A DNA stretch of 64,000 nt, taken from assembly GCF_002078875.1 (NCBI RefSeq), contig NC_034410.1, positions 43,878,202 through 43,942,201 of the forward strand, read 5' to 3'. Each line of letters begins with the position of its first letter. The first letter of the stretch is position 1. This DNA is from Numida meleagris (taxonomy: Eukaryota; Chordata; Aves; Galliformes; Numididae). A program made the position numbers and the translations under genes. A model generated the notes under the pieces. It did not search any database, had not been told where the DNA came from, and saw nothing but the letters and a program-made list of their open reading frames with translations. Below, in pieces: positions 10,491-23,900 of the stretch.

Positions 10491-10925
10491 ATCACAGAAT
10501 CACAGGGGTTGGAAGGGGCCTCTGGAGGTCTTCAAGTCCAACTCTCTGCTAAAGCAGCTTCCTTACAGTAGGTCGCACAGGAAAGCATCCAGACAGGTCT
10601 TGAATATCAAAGGAGACTCCACAGCCTCTCTGGGCAGCCTGTTCCAGTGCTCTGTCACACTCACTGTAACAAAGTTCTTCCTCATGTCTGTATGGAACGT
10701 CCTATGTTCAATTTTGTGCCTATTGCCCCTTGTTCTGTCACTGCACACTGCTGCAGAGAGCCTGGCCCCATCGATTACTCCAGCCAGATATCAGATGTTT
10801 ATGAGCATTGATAAGATCCCCTCTCAACCTTTTCTCTTCCAGGCTGAACAACCTCTGGTTCCTCAGCCTTTCCTCGTAAGAGAGATGCTCCAGGCTCCCA
10901 GTCACCTTTGTGGCTCTCATCTCCT
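10491..10925 (-). mobile_element. CR1 LINE 3' fragment upstream of CCK
   Basis: It begins with ATCACAGAATCACAGGGGTT, the reverse complement of a CR1 3' end, followed by GGAAGGGGCCTCTGGAGG. On the minus strand the ORF2 end is recognisable ([20 protein letters not shown], then KRLRGDLINAHKHL). It is truncated at its 5' end near 10925 and abuts the CpG-rich CCK upstream region. Confidence 0.93.
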
Positions 10926-13900
10926 GCATGAGATGGCAGTAGATGAAGTTGCCATCCTGAGGCAGTTAGAAAAAAGAGCAAATCCCAAATCTCCTGTGAG
11001 AGCAGGAAATTCAGTTGAAAGCACGTTTCCAGGGGAAGGAACGGCGCTGAAACTGTTCCAGCAGTACCCATCCAAGAACCAGTTTAATGGCTCTGTCTCT
11101 CTCTGGATGAAAAAAAAAAAAAAAACAACAACAACAATAAGCACCAAACCAAACCAAACAACAAGAAGAAAAAGTATTTCTGATAATTCATTTTCCCTCT
11201 TTTGTCTTAGTGGAAAAGGTGCTCACTGCTGTTAGACGATTAAATAGTCAACAGCGAATTGAGCCATAGAAGCCTGGGAAAAGTATCACCGTCTTTCTGG
11301 GAAAGGTGCAGTGCAATAACAGTTCTGGTAGAGTTGTATCAAGCCTTTGTGAAATGCACTGGAGATAATGAGTTCCCAAGGGGACAGCCCAGAGCTTAAT
11401 AGAAGGGAAAGACAGAGCGCTTGCTAATGTATGCAATATGCATAATTCATGTCAGAGAGGTATAAATATAAAAGCAGCCATTTAAGCCAACGTATTTGTC
11501 TGGTTGAACAATTACATGCTATAGGAGTTCATTTACATTGAGCTGATTTTGAATGTCTGTTCTATTACAAATATAACCAGGGCTGCACAAATGGAGTGAG
11601 AATTTGTGTCTGTGTTTATACATAAGTGGCAGCCAAATTTACCCTATTTGTTCCTGTGAGCGTACAGGTGGGCAACAACATACAAAATCAAACATGAATG
11701 CAGGAGTGTCTGTGGACTGTTAATCACATGTATTACCGTGGGAGCTCTGATCCATTGAAAGACCATGTCCCAACTTTTTCTTGTACCTCTGCACTGCTCA
11801 AATCACTATGTTTGCAGTGACAAGGTCAGCACAACATGAAATTTTCTGCTTCGTTCTGCCTACGCGATCTCATACAATGACTACAAATGGTATTTTCCTA
11901 TCTAGCCAACATAGCGAATGAAGAAAATTAGTGAGGCTATGGCATGACATTATTAAAGACAGCAGTAGAGCACTATCTATAAGTCTGGCTGTAGGTTTTT
12001 TAACACTGCATTTTCCTCACCAAGTTCCTTAACACTAATATGTACAATCCTCGGAGATCTCTTTCTGATTTACTGGCGTTTTCTTTGGTGAAAAATGTTC
12101 AAGTCTGTTTGAAGTTGTGTGCAGCTTGCAGTCCTTGGTAAATAGTTATTAATTATTGGCATTTTAGTGTTACTTTGGGCAGAGAGGAGAGAAATGAAAG
12201 CCTGTTCAGCTAGAGTGAAGTGACAGCAGGACTCTGAGGCGAGTTCCCTGCAGAAACTTAGGCTGCATATAACAATTCCAATGCGTAGTATTGGAATTTC
12301 TGTATCCTTTGCTCCGTTGCAATCAAAATATCTCTGCTTTCAACTGTTTTCTCTATTTTTCTGCCAAAGTTTTTCCTCCTTGTAGCAGAGGTAGCTAAAG
12401 TGTATGGCTGAGCATTTGTTTTGTGTTGTTCCGGCACAAAGCTCTGAGCTTGGCTTGAGCCAAGAAGGCAGCATGAGGTATGAGGGATGCACACACAGTT
12501 TCTTGCCTCTGTTCTGCGTGGAGGTGGCTGGTGCCAATAGCAGAGTGCAGCAGGGCATTGTGCGCGGTAACATTTCATTCTTTCTCTGCTGTGAGATGGA
12601 GCAGAGCTGTTTCTAAGCATGATGCCCTTTTCTGATTATCACGATGTGGTGTGCTTTTTAAAGTTTTCCTCCAGACCCTGATACTTAATGTTCTTTGCTA
12701 CGTTAGGGCGTTGGGGCAAATTCTTTTTTTATTTTTTTTATTTTTTCCTGTGAAACTGATGGAGCAGCAGTCTGGAGGATAGCAGGGAAGTGAACAGTAT
12801 AATTTCTGGAGCTAATGGACAAATTAGTGAATATAGTATTTAGACCAGCTACCTGGATTGTAGATGTATGAACAGGGTCTTGAATATATTTTAAAATATT
12901 GTGTTGTTCTGCTACTGGTTTTTTTTTGTGTTCATTCAGCTGTTACTGTTTTGGTCTTTTGTTTTTTTCTAGTCTTTGAATTTTAATTTCTATCAGATGA
13001 CCTCAGGCTTCCACTTCAGTGTCTTTTCTCTGAACTTGTATTGCACTTGACAAGAAGATAAGCTCTACTTGAAGTCAGCCCAGAAACAGGGGGAGAAATT
13101 TTGTTCCTGGGGAAGAGAACAGGAATGCTGAATTCTTTCACAGAACAGTCTCTCAAATTAATATACCACTCTGAAGATCAATCAGACTAATACATCAGAC
13201 TTTAAGAAGAGTCCAGTAGAAGCAGATCAGCAGGGATGACGCTGAGGACCCAACGAACACCCTAACCACGTTAGGTTCCAGGGACTGGAAGTTCATTGGT
13301 AGTTGAAATGCACTAGATGCAGTGCTGGCTGGCTTCTTTCACTTCATTTTCATCCAAAAGGAACTGGATACTCACAGTCTGCCCAGCAGTGAGTGGGAAA
13401 GACCAGGAACTCTGTCAAAAGTGTACTCCTGACATGAACTGTGTGCACTAATGTCAGTTCATCCATTATCTTGGGATTATACATTGCCTGCATTTGTGTG
13501 AAGAAGGAAGTAAGAGGAAAATTCTATTTCCCAGGAGTAGGATCTGATTGTTTAGGAAATCAGATTTCAACCGGTATCCCATGAAATTCAGACACTTGAT
13601 GTGGAAGCTCCCTACAGATCAACTGGAAAACTTACTTGTGTAGCATTTCCAAAATCAGTTCCCTGTGGTTTCAAGAGTAAATGGTGATATGGAAAAGAGA
13701 AAACTCCAGAATAACTTTCTAGGAGACCACCTAATCCCAAATCACTTGCTTTTTCAAAATATTTATATATTTTTTTCTCTGAAAGACCAAATTGATCGTA
13801 TGTGGAAATGGGCTATCTGTTTTGCAAATCTGACCACAAGATGGAGGCTTTTGTGCAAGTAGAAGACGAGAAAAGGAAGTCAAATTTCTACAAAAAAAAA

Positions 13901-14837
13901 AAAAAGACAAGGTTATGTAACGTATTTATTCCTGATAAATTCTCACTGATTCTAGCAATACTTTGAGAAGTACAGTAGAGTTTGAAAAGATGAAGGAAGG
14001 TGAAGATGATAGCACTGACAAGCAGAGAATGCAAGTGCAGTAATTGGACTCTCAGGAAGAACGAAGTCTGTTTAACCCTTGCTTTGTGGAATGGTCTGGC
14101 ATTTAGTAGTCACCTTTTCTTTATTGGCTGTAACAAACCGTTGTTATTTTGCCACTTACGTTTCAACTGGAAATGGGTGAAAATAGGTAATGTGTAACAC
14201 ATCAACATAGGAGGAAGAAGAAAATGGTAACCTGTGCTAGCTGAGCCTAAGGCATATGAATTTATTCACTGCAGTCTTCTTCTAATTCCTACTCCTGTTA
14301 GGCATGTGCTTAAGCCTCCGAAAATACAGAAGTTATATAAACTTATGCAAATGTGGTTTGTTAGCTCGAGTGGGCCGACACAACTTGAAATACCTCCCTA
14401 ATGCTCTCCTGTGACACTCATGAAAACCACTTGTTCTTTGAACTTGTTCTTGTGCTATTTTGAGACCTCGGGGCTGTGATCTCCCAGATTTTATGGCTTT
14501 TTCATGTTTAAAATTCAAAATTTCATTCAGCTTCCCTCGCTTATTGTTACTTTAGATATGTATAAAGCCCCTCAGGAGAATCCTTGCCCTTCTTCAGTGC
14601 AGAGGTTTTGTGTTGAAACTAAAATACGTATTCACAAGTACTGGAAACTGTTTAATATTGTTGGGATTGTTTATTGTTTTAAATAATTGTATTTTAATCT
14701 GTAGCTAATATTTCTTTTTATGTAGGAGAAACTAGTCCAGCACACTTCAACATATATATTAATTCATTTATTATAGAAATAGCCTAGTACACAAAGGACA
14801 TAAATCATACTTTTCAAAATACTTTTTATTTTTTCAG
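10926..14837. other. Intergenic sequence upstream of CCK
   Basis: No gene or clear mobile element was recognised in this AT-rich stretch. It includes an A-run followed by CAACAACAACAATAA at about 11108-11140. Short open frames of 60-120 codons are present on both strands but show no domain or conserved motif that I recognise. Confidence 0.6.
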
Positions 14838-15011
14838 ATCTGCTCTATACTTTGCCATCTGGACTCAGAGAAAAAGCATCTTCTTCTCTGTGTAGTAACA
14901 CAGAATACTGCAGGAAATACTGTTCTCCCCTCTTGTGAAAATGGAACGTCAGCCTAAGCAACATTTGTCAAACCATCTAAATCCCCAGGAAGGGAGTTCT
15001 GTGAGTGACAG
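14838..15011 (+). other. Candidate exon with start codon (hypothetical, unrecognised)
   Basis: A very strong acceptor (TTTTTATTTTTTCAG, ending 14837) and a good donor (GACAG|GTATGA at 15011/15012) bound 174 bases. An in-frame TAA precedes the ATG at 14941. The ATG opens 23 codons starting MERQPKQHLSNHLNPQEG and leaves the exon in phase 2. I do not recognise the peptide. Both splice motifs and the open frame are short enough to occur by chance, so this is a prediction for RNA data to test. Confidence 0.15.
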
Positions 15012-17038
15012 GTATGATGTATTAGCTTCTTGTCTTCCAATCATCTGTGTGTTTCATCTATACTACAACCAGCAGTAGAATTTAAAAGCAGCAAACTGGC
15101 TTGACACTAGTAAGACTGGATAGCCGATGAAGTGTTTGTTCTTAGTGTCCTTCAGAAGAAAGGGAGGCTTTCTGCTTGAGATGTAAGTGGACAGGACAGC
15201 TGGAGTCTTGTTATTCCACTTCTGCTGTGAAATTAGACTTTGTAATATAGAAAGAAATTGAATTAACCTGGGTGCAAAGTATGAATTGTTACTCTGACAA
15301 TTCCTATTTGAATGGAAATACCAGAAATGTCCATAGAAGGCATAAAAGCTGTGTAGCTGAGAGGCTAGAGTGGGATGAAAAAATGATAGTTTTTAAACAG
15401 CAGCCCTAACTGCATCGCAGTGAGCCCGTGGAACTTGTTATAAGAGTGTTGTAAACAAGGTCCTGGGATTTCTCTGAGGATGCAGTCAATACTCTCTGCA
15501 TTTGACAAGGCTGCTCTTTTACTAATTGTTCAGGAAAATCCCTTAGAAGTACCAGAGGAGTGTTACCTTCCATGCAGCAGAAAACAGGATGAACAGAAAC
15601 CATTAACCAGGCAGCTCCACAGTCTAACACTTAACTTTTTGTGGCCTGGTATTTCCATTCTCAGAATGGCTACGCTATGACCATAGCAACCGAATTACAG
15701 ACTCTCGGAGATGAAATTAATTAAATCTGTTCAGCTGATTCAAAAGCTGAGAAAAAAGAGACAGTTAACTCAGAGCTCCACTTTAAATGCATCTCAGCTG
15801 CCCCTTGGTGACTGAGATTTCCCTTAAATGCAGAAGGAATGTTTCTAAATTAAGCTAGTTTACTGAATCATTAGGTATAAATGCATTTTTAAAGCACTGG
15901 GAACCACGAACACACATGATAGAAATGAATTATCACCCAGATAGCATAGCTAAATCTAAGGGGAACAATTATTTGGAAGCAAACCAATCTTTCTATATTC
16001 TGCTCTCTTTTTAGAATTGTTTCTGACTGTTTGTGTCTAATCTAGGATTTTCTGAAAAAAAACTTAATATTTACTGTATTCAGAGGGGAGTCTGGAATTA
16101 CTTTAAATCAGCAGTTCTGCACAGTGCTGTGTCTCCCATGACACATTTAATGAGACATTTAAATAAGTATGTTTTCAGGTTGACTTCCTAAAATTAACAA
16201 GACTAATTAGTGGAATTGTCCTGTACGTTAACAATGTCACTGTTTGATAGTATCAATATATATATTATTTATCAGCTTACTAATGTATTTTATTTATCGT
16301 GCTCTCAGGGGAAATAAGCAAGCTCTATCAAAAGACTTCTCAGGGTCAGAGCTAATGCAAGATCCTGGTAGTACTGATCTGTTATTCCTTTCTAATGGAA
16401 CCGGAGTAAAAGCAGTTGGAATGGGATGGCTCTGAGCTCTCTGGCTCAAATTTTCTCTTTTCAGGTGGGAGAGCAAGATTACTGGTGACTTCAGTGATAT
16501 AGCGTGGTGGCTGGTTTACTTGCATTCTACTGCGAGGACCTGGTGCAACAGTGAAAAGGTGCTGTGAGGTGTGTAAGTATGTAAAATGAAGCGGGGGTTA
16601 CAGTGTCTACATTTTCTTCTGTGTAGTATTATGGAAGTGCACACTGCTTCTTTTTGCTTTCTATTATTTCTCTCCTCCATGTACTTCATCTTAGCCTGAA
16701 ACAAGCCATCTAAACTGAAGGGTAATGTCTGCCTTTTGTACAGTCAATTAAACAGCTCCACCACTGAGCCAGTGGTTTATGCTTTCAGTATAACCTGGTT
16801 CTGGGAGGAGGGCAGTAAATGTGGGCTGGCATGACCTGGTCAGGGTGGGTGAGAACTTCCATCTCAAAGCCTAAGCTGAGTGTGGTGGTAAAGGAGTGAT
16901 AAGATTGGAGTTGTAGCTCTAGGGAACAGGTAGGTTCTGTAGGCAGCCAGCTGGTGAAAGTGTCCTGACATAAGGGGGTTAGGAACCTGCAGTAATTTGT
17001 TTAAATGAAGCAGACTTAGTGTCCTGTGGCCTATATAG
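15012..17038. other. Intergenic sequence, nothing recognised
   Basis: AT-rich DNA without a recognisable repeat or gene. Strong acceptor-like pyrimidine tracts followed by open frames occur near 15534 and 16465 (the latter reads WESKITGDFSDIAWWLVYLH before a stop). They lack good donors in frame and are not called. Confidence 0.5.
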
Positions 17039-17345
17039 GATCACAGAATCACCGAGATTGGAAATGACCTCCAAGATCATTCAGTCCAACCATGCCACCT
17101 ACCACCATTATTTCCGCACTAAACCATGTCCCTTAGTACAACATCTAAACATTTCTTGATCATCTCCAGGTACAGTGACACCATCACCTCCCTGGGCAGC
17201 TCGTTCCAGTGCCTGACCACTCCTTCGGAGAAGAAATTTTTCCTAACATCCAACCCGAATCTCCCCTGGCACAACTTGAGGCCATTCCCTCTAGTCCTTT
17301 CACTAGTCACACATGAGAAGAGGGTGACCCCCAGTACCCACACTA
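17039..17345 (-). mobile_element. CR1 LINE 3' fragment
   Basis: It starts with the CR1 3'-terminal signature (TCACAGAATCACCGAGATTG). On the minus strand it reads [20 protein letters not shown] and then [20 protein letters not shown], the last part of CR1 ORF2. The 5' truncation point near 17345 is approximate. Confidence 0.92.
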
Positions 17346-20259
17346 CCTTTGTCCCGTTCTTTCCCCACCTGACTGACAATGGTGGTGGCTGCCTGCATAG
17401 TGATGTATGTTCAGTACTCATTCACACTGTTCACAAGGATACTAATGTTCCCAATGTGATCTGTGTGGGGACACAGTCATATAAGCATGTTCTTTGGGAG
17501 ATAACAGCAGGAGGAGGACAACAAAACAAACACATTTTAACTGTCAGCTTTATGGGAGCTGTAAGCATTGTCCTCCTTCTGGTAATATAACAGTTCATCC
17601 ACTGTTTAGACCTACGTAGGTTCTGCTAAGTAGTTGTTGGCTATAATAATAACAGAAGAAATCAGAATAATCCTTACCTAAAATATTCATCTGTGTCTGT
17701 CTGATGAGCATCTTGATGAATGCGCTGCTGATGGCAATCGATAGATTGGCATTCTGTGACATTCTCCTACTAGAAATTCTGAAATCACAAACAACATACT
17801 CTCAAATTCTTATGTGTGTCCAGTAAAATTGTGTTAAATCTCTTCAGGTTTTTTTTGAGGGGGCAGATATTTCAAGTTCATTACTACTGTATCAGAAAAC
17901 ATGCAATTTTACTAAATAATATGATAAGCTGTTTGATAAAAATATTTTTAAGCAGAATCAGCCACCTGGTCTTAGGACTTCACTGCAGTTGGGGTCCATA
18001 CTTTACCTTAATCAAAATCTGATACTTCAGGCATATTTAAACAGTGAATTCAGGGTCGTTTATTGCGTGTGTGTTAAAAAGCTCTTCCCTCTTATGAGTT
18101 TGAATCACTGTCTTAAATTTATTTGAAGACAATCAAGCCTTTCTTTTTAAAATAATACTTCAAAAGTTAATTACTGTAGGTGCACAATCAAATTGAAACA
18201 AATCTCTGTGGATTTATTTTTTGTGTTCTGTATTTGGGTGCTTTTCTCCATGGTATATGGCATTTTCTCCATGGAATATGTCTTTTTTTTAAATTCCCTT
18301 GATAGGAAATCAAGGTTCATCATGTGTATCCCAGCTGTATTTTGTCCTAGTTGAGACTCTGAAGCTCGCAGGGAGTGTGCAGGTATGAAACAACTAAACT
18401 ACAGATGTAGTGAAGGTACTATTTTCTGATTATATGCTCCTTAAATATTAGTATTTTTAAACTGGAAGACCTTTGCTTTTGGCTGAACTAAACAAGTTTT
18501 CAGACATTTGTATTTTTGATCAGACTCATGTATTTCAGCAGTTTGGCAGGTTTTTTTTATCCCCTCTGATGGACTAGTTAGCCACAGTGGGACATCATAC
18601 AAGTTGTTGTGAGTAGTATCCGTAGATGGTGAAAGCAGTGCCTGAGCACAGAGTGGAGAGCCCCAAAATTTGTGCCTGAAGACAGAAGCAGATTGTATTG
18701 CTCTGTTTTTAGGGGCAATAGATCAGTTTTCCATTGAGAGAGGGAAGAGAAACTAGCAACACTCTGTGTGGTGTTCCTCAGTGGAGTTAACAGCAAAGCA
18801 GCGTCTGGTGCCTCTACCTGGTTTGTCAGGATGGCAGCAACCACAGTAGTGCAGATCCTTCCAAACCTGTCTGCGTAGCTAGCCACCTATGTACCACTTT
18901 ATGCTTGCTTTAAAAAAATATTTCCAAAATAATTTGCTTCTAAGATTTGACCATGCTCTTGTGCTCCTTTAGAATACAGGCAAATACAAATTTTCATTAC
19001 CACTAAGTAATGGTGTGTGGGTGTGCAGGAGGGTTGCAACTAAAATTTCCTTGATGCTATGTTTTCTTTTCAGTCTAAGAAATACTCATGGGGCTGAGTC
19101 TGCCTCATCCTTTCTGTTTTTCATCTCAAGCAGGATATTGATAGATGTGTTTTTTCTTTGCCAAAATGGATTTTCATTTTTACAGAGAGTACAAGATATT
19201 TCATATTAAAATGCACTGGAAATGTTTATGGAAATGAGAGCTTTGCAAGCAGGTTGCAATTTTACAGATTGCAGTGTTTGATATTAAATAACTTATTCAA
19301 AACGAAAGGATGAATCCTCAATTGAACTTTATTGCTATTATTATTTTGACCTGTTGAGGTCTGCTACTATGTGCCTAGAATAAGTTAATTATAAGAATGC
19401 TCCTGTGAACTAGGGGCCTACAAACCATTTGCTCCAGTGATGTAAACATTGGAGCATTGATGCTGATGGTTTAGTGAAAATGGATCTGAGGCTCCTGAAT
19501 CTTCAAGTTCTTGAACATTTCTGCCCGATCTGGTTTATCATGCTATTAAAAGATTACTAGCAGACCTCATCTAAAACCTCTCTGAAGGCATTCCTTAATT
19601 TGGAGTTGTTTTAAGTGCTGATGAGGTTTCAGCATGATTTACAAGAGACTGTAAACAAACCTTGGGTATGTACAGCAGATATTCCAAAAGGGAATAAGAT
19701 GTTTGCAGCATGATTACACTGTCTCCAAAGTTGTTTACACAATGGAATAACGGTTTTAGTGTTCCAACAGCAAAAAAGAGATGGTGGCTCTTAGTCAGGA
19801 ATATACTATAGAGAACTATAATACTGGAAGTGTAGGTCAGAAATAAGTTTGTTGTATACTTTTGTTCTGCTTTTAGTTGTGTATGGTATTTCATATGCTT
19901 GAGGATACTAATGGTTGAGGTGGGATTTTGGATGTTTTCTTCCAAGTACAAGAAAAACAAACATTTAGTATTTCAAAGTCAGACTTACATACAAGAGAGA
20001 ACATCCTCCTAAACATAATAATTCCTCTGTAAGATAGATGCAGTGTAAATAATATCATACTTTCTGCATTTAGTTTAATATTCTGCTCAGTAACAATGTA
20101 GGAAACCAATACAGTATTTCATTATGCCATTTTAGGAACAAAGTAAAGCATACATCCTGGTCAACTAATTATCTTTAAGACTTTACATTTTAAGGCATAT
20201 CCATTCATATGCCTTCCTCATAATGTCACTAAAAGCTGTATGTGGCAGATATTGTAAAA
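17346..20259. other. Intergenic sequence, nothing recognised
   Basis: AT-rich DNA. A short imperfect repeat of TTTTCTCCATGG and flanks occurs near 18240-18285. No gene, RNA gene or confident mobile element was seen. Confidence 0.55.
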
Positions 20260-20345
20260 TCATAGAATATCCCAAATTGGAAGGGACCCACAAGTATCAT
20301 TGAGTCCAACTGCTGGCTCCACACAGGAGTGCTCAAACTATATTT
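20260..20345 (-). mobile_element. Short CR1 LINE 3' end
   Basis: The reverse complement of a CR1 3' terminus: ATCATAGAATATCCCAAATT, then GGAAGGGACCCACAAGTATC and ATTGAGTCCAACTGCTGGCT. Only the 3'UTR end is retained. It lies about 80 bp upstream of the mariner element. Confidence 0.8.
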
Positions 20346-20427
20346 CTTCCTGGAAAGATCTGAGTACCTCTGAAGATGGGGGTTATGACTCACTGTAGAA
20401 AACCTCTGTGTCTCTGAAGATATTATA

Positions 20428-20997
20428 TGGGGGCTGCTCTGAAAGTAAAGCCTCCTATTTTGTTATGTTGGCCCACAATGTCAGAGGCAGGTGTTGGTGG
20501 TATGGTACTAGAGGTTGAACCTTCTTGCCAGTATGCCATGAAATTTTGTTGCCATGTGACAGATGGCAGCAGAGGGGCAGTCTAGCAAAATGGTGTCTGA
20601 CATGGAAGTGGAGATGAAGCAAAGAAGTTCAACTGAATTCCTCCATATAGAACCCACTGACACCCTTTGACATTCATTTATTCTTGCTGAACATTGATGG
20701 AAACTAGACGGTGGATGTTAGCAGTGAATGTCAGATGGTGTTGGCAGCGTTTTCCTAGCAGCTGTGAAATAGTGGGTCACCTCGACTAGTGCAGATTTTG
20801 ACAAACATGGTATGCAGGCTCTTGTTCACAGCTGTCAAAAATGCATAGCTAATGGTGGTGACTATGTTGAAAACTAGCAAAAAAAATCTCAGTTGTAGCT
20901 GAGAATTTGTTCTATCAAACAGTGTTATTGTGCTCTTTGTATCTGTTGTAGTTTCCATGGAAATAAATAGGAGGCATTACTTTTGGAGCAACCTACG
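20428..20997 (+). mobile_element. Galluhop-type mariner element, decayed
   Basis: A 570-bp DNA transposon with terminal inverted repeats of about 33 bp (5': GGCTGCTCTGAAAGTAAAGC then CTCCTATTT; 3' inverted: GGTTGCTCCAAAAGTAATGC then CTCCTATTT; roughly 26 of 33 match). It is flanked by TA at 20426-20427 and 20998-20999, the expected mariner target duplication. Internally, the plus strand retains the end of a mariner transposase (DKHGMQALVHSCQKCIANGG followed by DYVEN) and an N-terminal trace (MVSDMEVEMKQR). Many stops and deletions separate these, so it cannot encode an active transposase. The size, terminal repeats and internal remnants fit the Galluhop family known from chicken. Confidence 0.88.
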
Positions 20998-20999
20998 TA

Positions 21000-23900
21000 A
21001 GTACAGATAATTTACTGTGCATTCGCACAGCTCTTTGCTGCAGAGTTCTCATTGTCCCCCTGTTTTTATAAAAGCTCTTACCTCTAAACCTCTTCTAAAG
21101 TCAAATGCCATGTTTTTTCCACCTTTCTCTTTGTTGTCTTACTTGCTAATTAGCTTCATTAAAACCAGGCTAATAAGAGATAGTTTGACATCATTACCCA
21201 ACTCTGTGAAATGTACTAAGTGAGAGGGAATTGTGAGGAAGATCTCCTTAGATCAGCTTGATTTTGCTTGTTAGCCCAAGGATTTTGAAGCCAGCTAGGG
21301 CTCATCGTCTCCTGTAAAAGTAGTGAAGTGTCTCTTTTTAGTCTTGTATAGTTATCTCTCTGTCTAATTAATAGCATTTTGCTGTGTCCATGGTATGAGC
21401 TGCAGAACATAATGTTTGACTGCGCTCTCCATTCTTAACTCAAGGAATCTGGATTTATTTGCTAGTAAAAGTTGAAGAAGAGTAGGTATTACTGTCAAAT
21501 CTAGGCTGCATACAAACTCTGCACATATAAAATTGTACAACATCTGCCATTGGCATTTTCCCCTTTAGCTGTGCTTCAAAACTTGAACATTGCTTCATGG
21601 CTTTGAGAGAAAGTCTCAAAGTGGCTACTTTAAGGAGTGGGGTAGGGACTCTAGATGACAAGCTACGGATTATATCTGTCTGCAGCCTCAGAAGGAGAAA
21701 ATTTAAAACAAATCCTTTTGTGTACTGACTTCAGATCATTTCCTCCACTTTCTGGTTGATGGAGATCACTCTTTATGTGAGCTCTGTGTGGAAGGTAGTT
21801 GCCTCACTGAGAATTTATGTTCTACTCCAGGAAGCAGTAAGCTTTTAGTCAAATTGTATTATGAAGCATATTTTCTTTGTTAGCCAAGTCAGTTGTTAGT
21901 AGGTCAAGCTCACAGTACTTGGCTGAAGTCAACAGACGATGCTGGGCAAGTCTGAAGTATGGTTAATTTAAGATTTATCATTCTCCCATCCACTCAGGCA
22001 TTTTGCTTTGCTTAGTTTGTGATAGGGCCTGGAGCAGACAGTAAAAATACCAGTGTTTTTTCTGTAACAGGATACGAATGACTGAACATGATTAATAATG
22101 GAATCTCTTGTAATTGTATCTACATGAATATTTCATATACTTACAGCCGTGAATTTATCCCATGTCTGAAAATCCTCTGAAGTATCTGACAGAGCTTAAT
22201 TGTTTCCTTTTTACATCCCTCTCATATTAATGACACAAGTCCATGGCTGCTTAAGATCAAATCATATTTCAATCCTTCAGTGTGCTCATATAGGAATGGA
22301 AAACCAGATTGAAGGCTGTGAATCTTCACCCTTTTGTAGCAAAGTCTGGAACAGTGGAAGAGGGAGGAAGCAAATAAAATTAGTCTTGTCTTTCTCCAGA
22401 AGTCTGCTTTTCTCTTGTACAGTACAGATGCAATGGATTGGCTGCAAGAGTTAATTATGAGTAAGTTTCAAAGAGCTCACAGAGGCCACTCATGAGTTCT
22501 ACCTGGCAACCAACGATGCAGGAACATGCAAGGAATTTCTCAGTGCAGGCGTACTCTGAGAGTGGGAGATAGGGAGTTCGTTAGTATTAGATATGTTTCA
22601 AAACCAAACTGGATAAAAATATATATTTTTAACCATTACTGATTGAGTAGTTGGAAATTAACACAATATATCAAAGGTATGGATATGGCCATGAAATTAA
22701 AGTATTTCTCATTCTCTAGGAAGGGACAAGGGGGAAATACAAAAATCAAAACTGTGGTGTTTGGGAAGGTAGATTTCAAGAGACTTTGAGCACTTATGGG
22801 ATGTTTTGTGAGAGTGAGATCCAAAGGAAAGAAGAAATTAAGATGGCTCACAGCTCCTTGAAAAAATAAATTAAGGGTACAGTGTCCTACTGCAGTGTAA
22901 AGACAAGTTTGTAAGACACCAGCTTGGCTAAATCCTAAATTCTTCACTGGCCTTTAGCACACGAAAGAATACAGAAGATGGAATGCAAGTCAGGTGCCTG
23001 GAACATATCTGAAAATGTGACGTAGGTAGGTGGAGAAAAAATCAGGAGGGGTCAGTTGGTCAAAATGAGATGCGCTTAGTGAGGGATGTCAAGGGTGACT
23101 GAAAATTCATTAATACTGAGAGAAGTAAGAAAATTTTGTCTGCTACTGACTTGGGATAATTATGCTGAAAGGTGGTTATTTTGCATCAGTTTTCACTAAA
23201 AGCTCAGTAGTAACCTAATCTATTGTGAAAGACAAGCAAAGTAAATCTCATCCTTTAGAGAGGCACAGCAGGCCAAACCGTACTTTGATGTATCTGACAT
23301 TTTTGAATTGATGAGAACTTCTGCCTTTATTGAACAACTGACCAAAACTAATCCAGTTATCTTGAAAAGTCATGAATGACAGACAGCATAACAGAAGATT
23401 GAAATAAAACCTACCTTAGTGCTTCTCTTGATGAAGGGCATGAAGAGATGGAAATTTATAGCAATAATATTAATCCCCAGAAAAAGTACTGGTTCTGGTA
23501 AATTTTTGTAAAAGCCTGAGGAGTAGTAAGATGAGTAAATGTCTCTCTCCTCCTCATTTCTGCTTGCCTCTCCAAATGTGAAAATACAGGAGAAATGAGC
23601 GTAACGTAAAATGGTGAGACAGGATCTGACTCTGCACAAGCCAATACTTACTTGCAGGAATCCATATATTTCAGATTTCTAGCACTATGCTCCAAACATC
23701 TCAGAAGTTCCTGTAGTTAGATGTAGGTATTATTGGCATGTCTGGCAACAAGAATACCAAGCTGGCACTCTAAATGAGCTTTCTGGACTGTCTCGTGTAG
23801 TTGGATGAAAGTATTAATTTCTCACCGGAGAATTTCTTGCTTTCTTTGATTTTGTCTGTGTTTTATGTTAAGTATTGCCAGTTCTGTTTTAAAAGCAGAG

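Noticed and set aside
9558..10552. Long open frames of 98-204 codons on both strands across the CpG island (for example 9558-10121 minus and 9938-10552 plus)
   Set aside because: GC-rich DNA has few stop codons, so such frames are expected. The translations are Arg/Pro/Gly/Ala-rich with no domain and overlap one another on both strands and the CCK promoter; the 9938-10552 frame also runs into the CR1 copy.
10486..11235. 249-codon plus-strand open frame
   Set aside because: Most of it is the antisense of the CR1 fragment at 10491-10925, then a lysine/threonine-rich tail from an A-run with CAA repeats. It is not a gene.
15534..15680. Open segment after a strong acceptor (ENPLEVPEECYLPCSRKQDE onward)
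   Set aside because: There is no acceptable donor in frame, and the phase does not fit the preceding candidate exon without an immediate stop.
16465..16569. Open segment after CTCTTTTCAG reading WESKITGDFSDIAWWLVYLH
   Set aside because: The phase would fit the 14838-15011 candidate, but the frame stops after about 34 codons, with no strong donor and no nearby canonical poly(A) signal.
18240..18290. Imperfect repeat around TTTTCTCCATGG
   Set aside because: Two short imperfect copies in AT-rich DNA; too small and diverged to be called a meaningful repeat.
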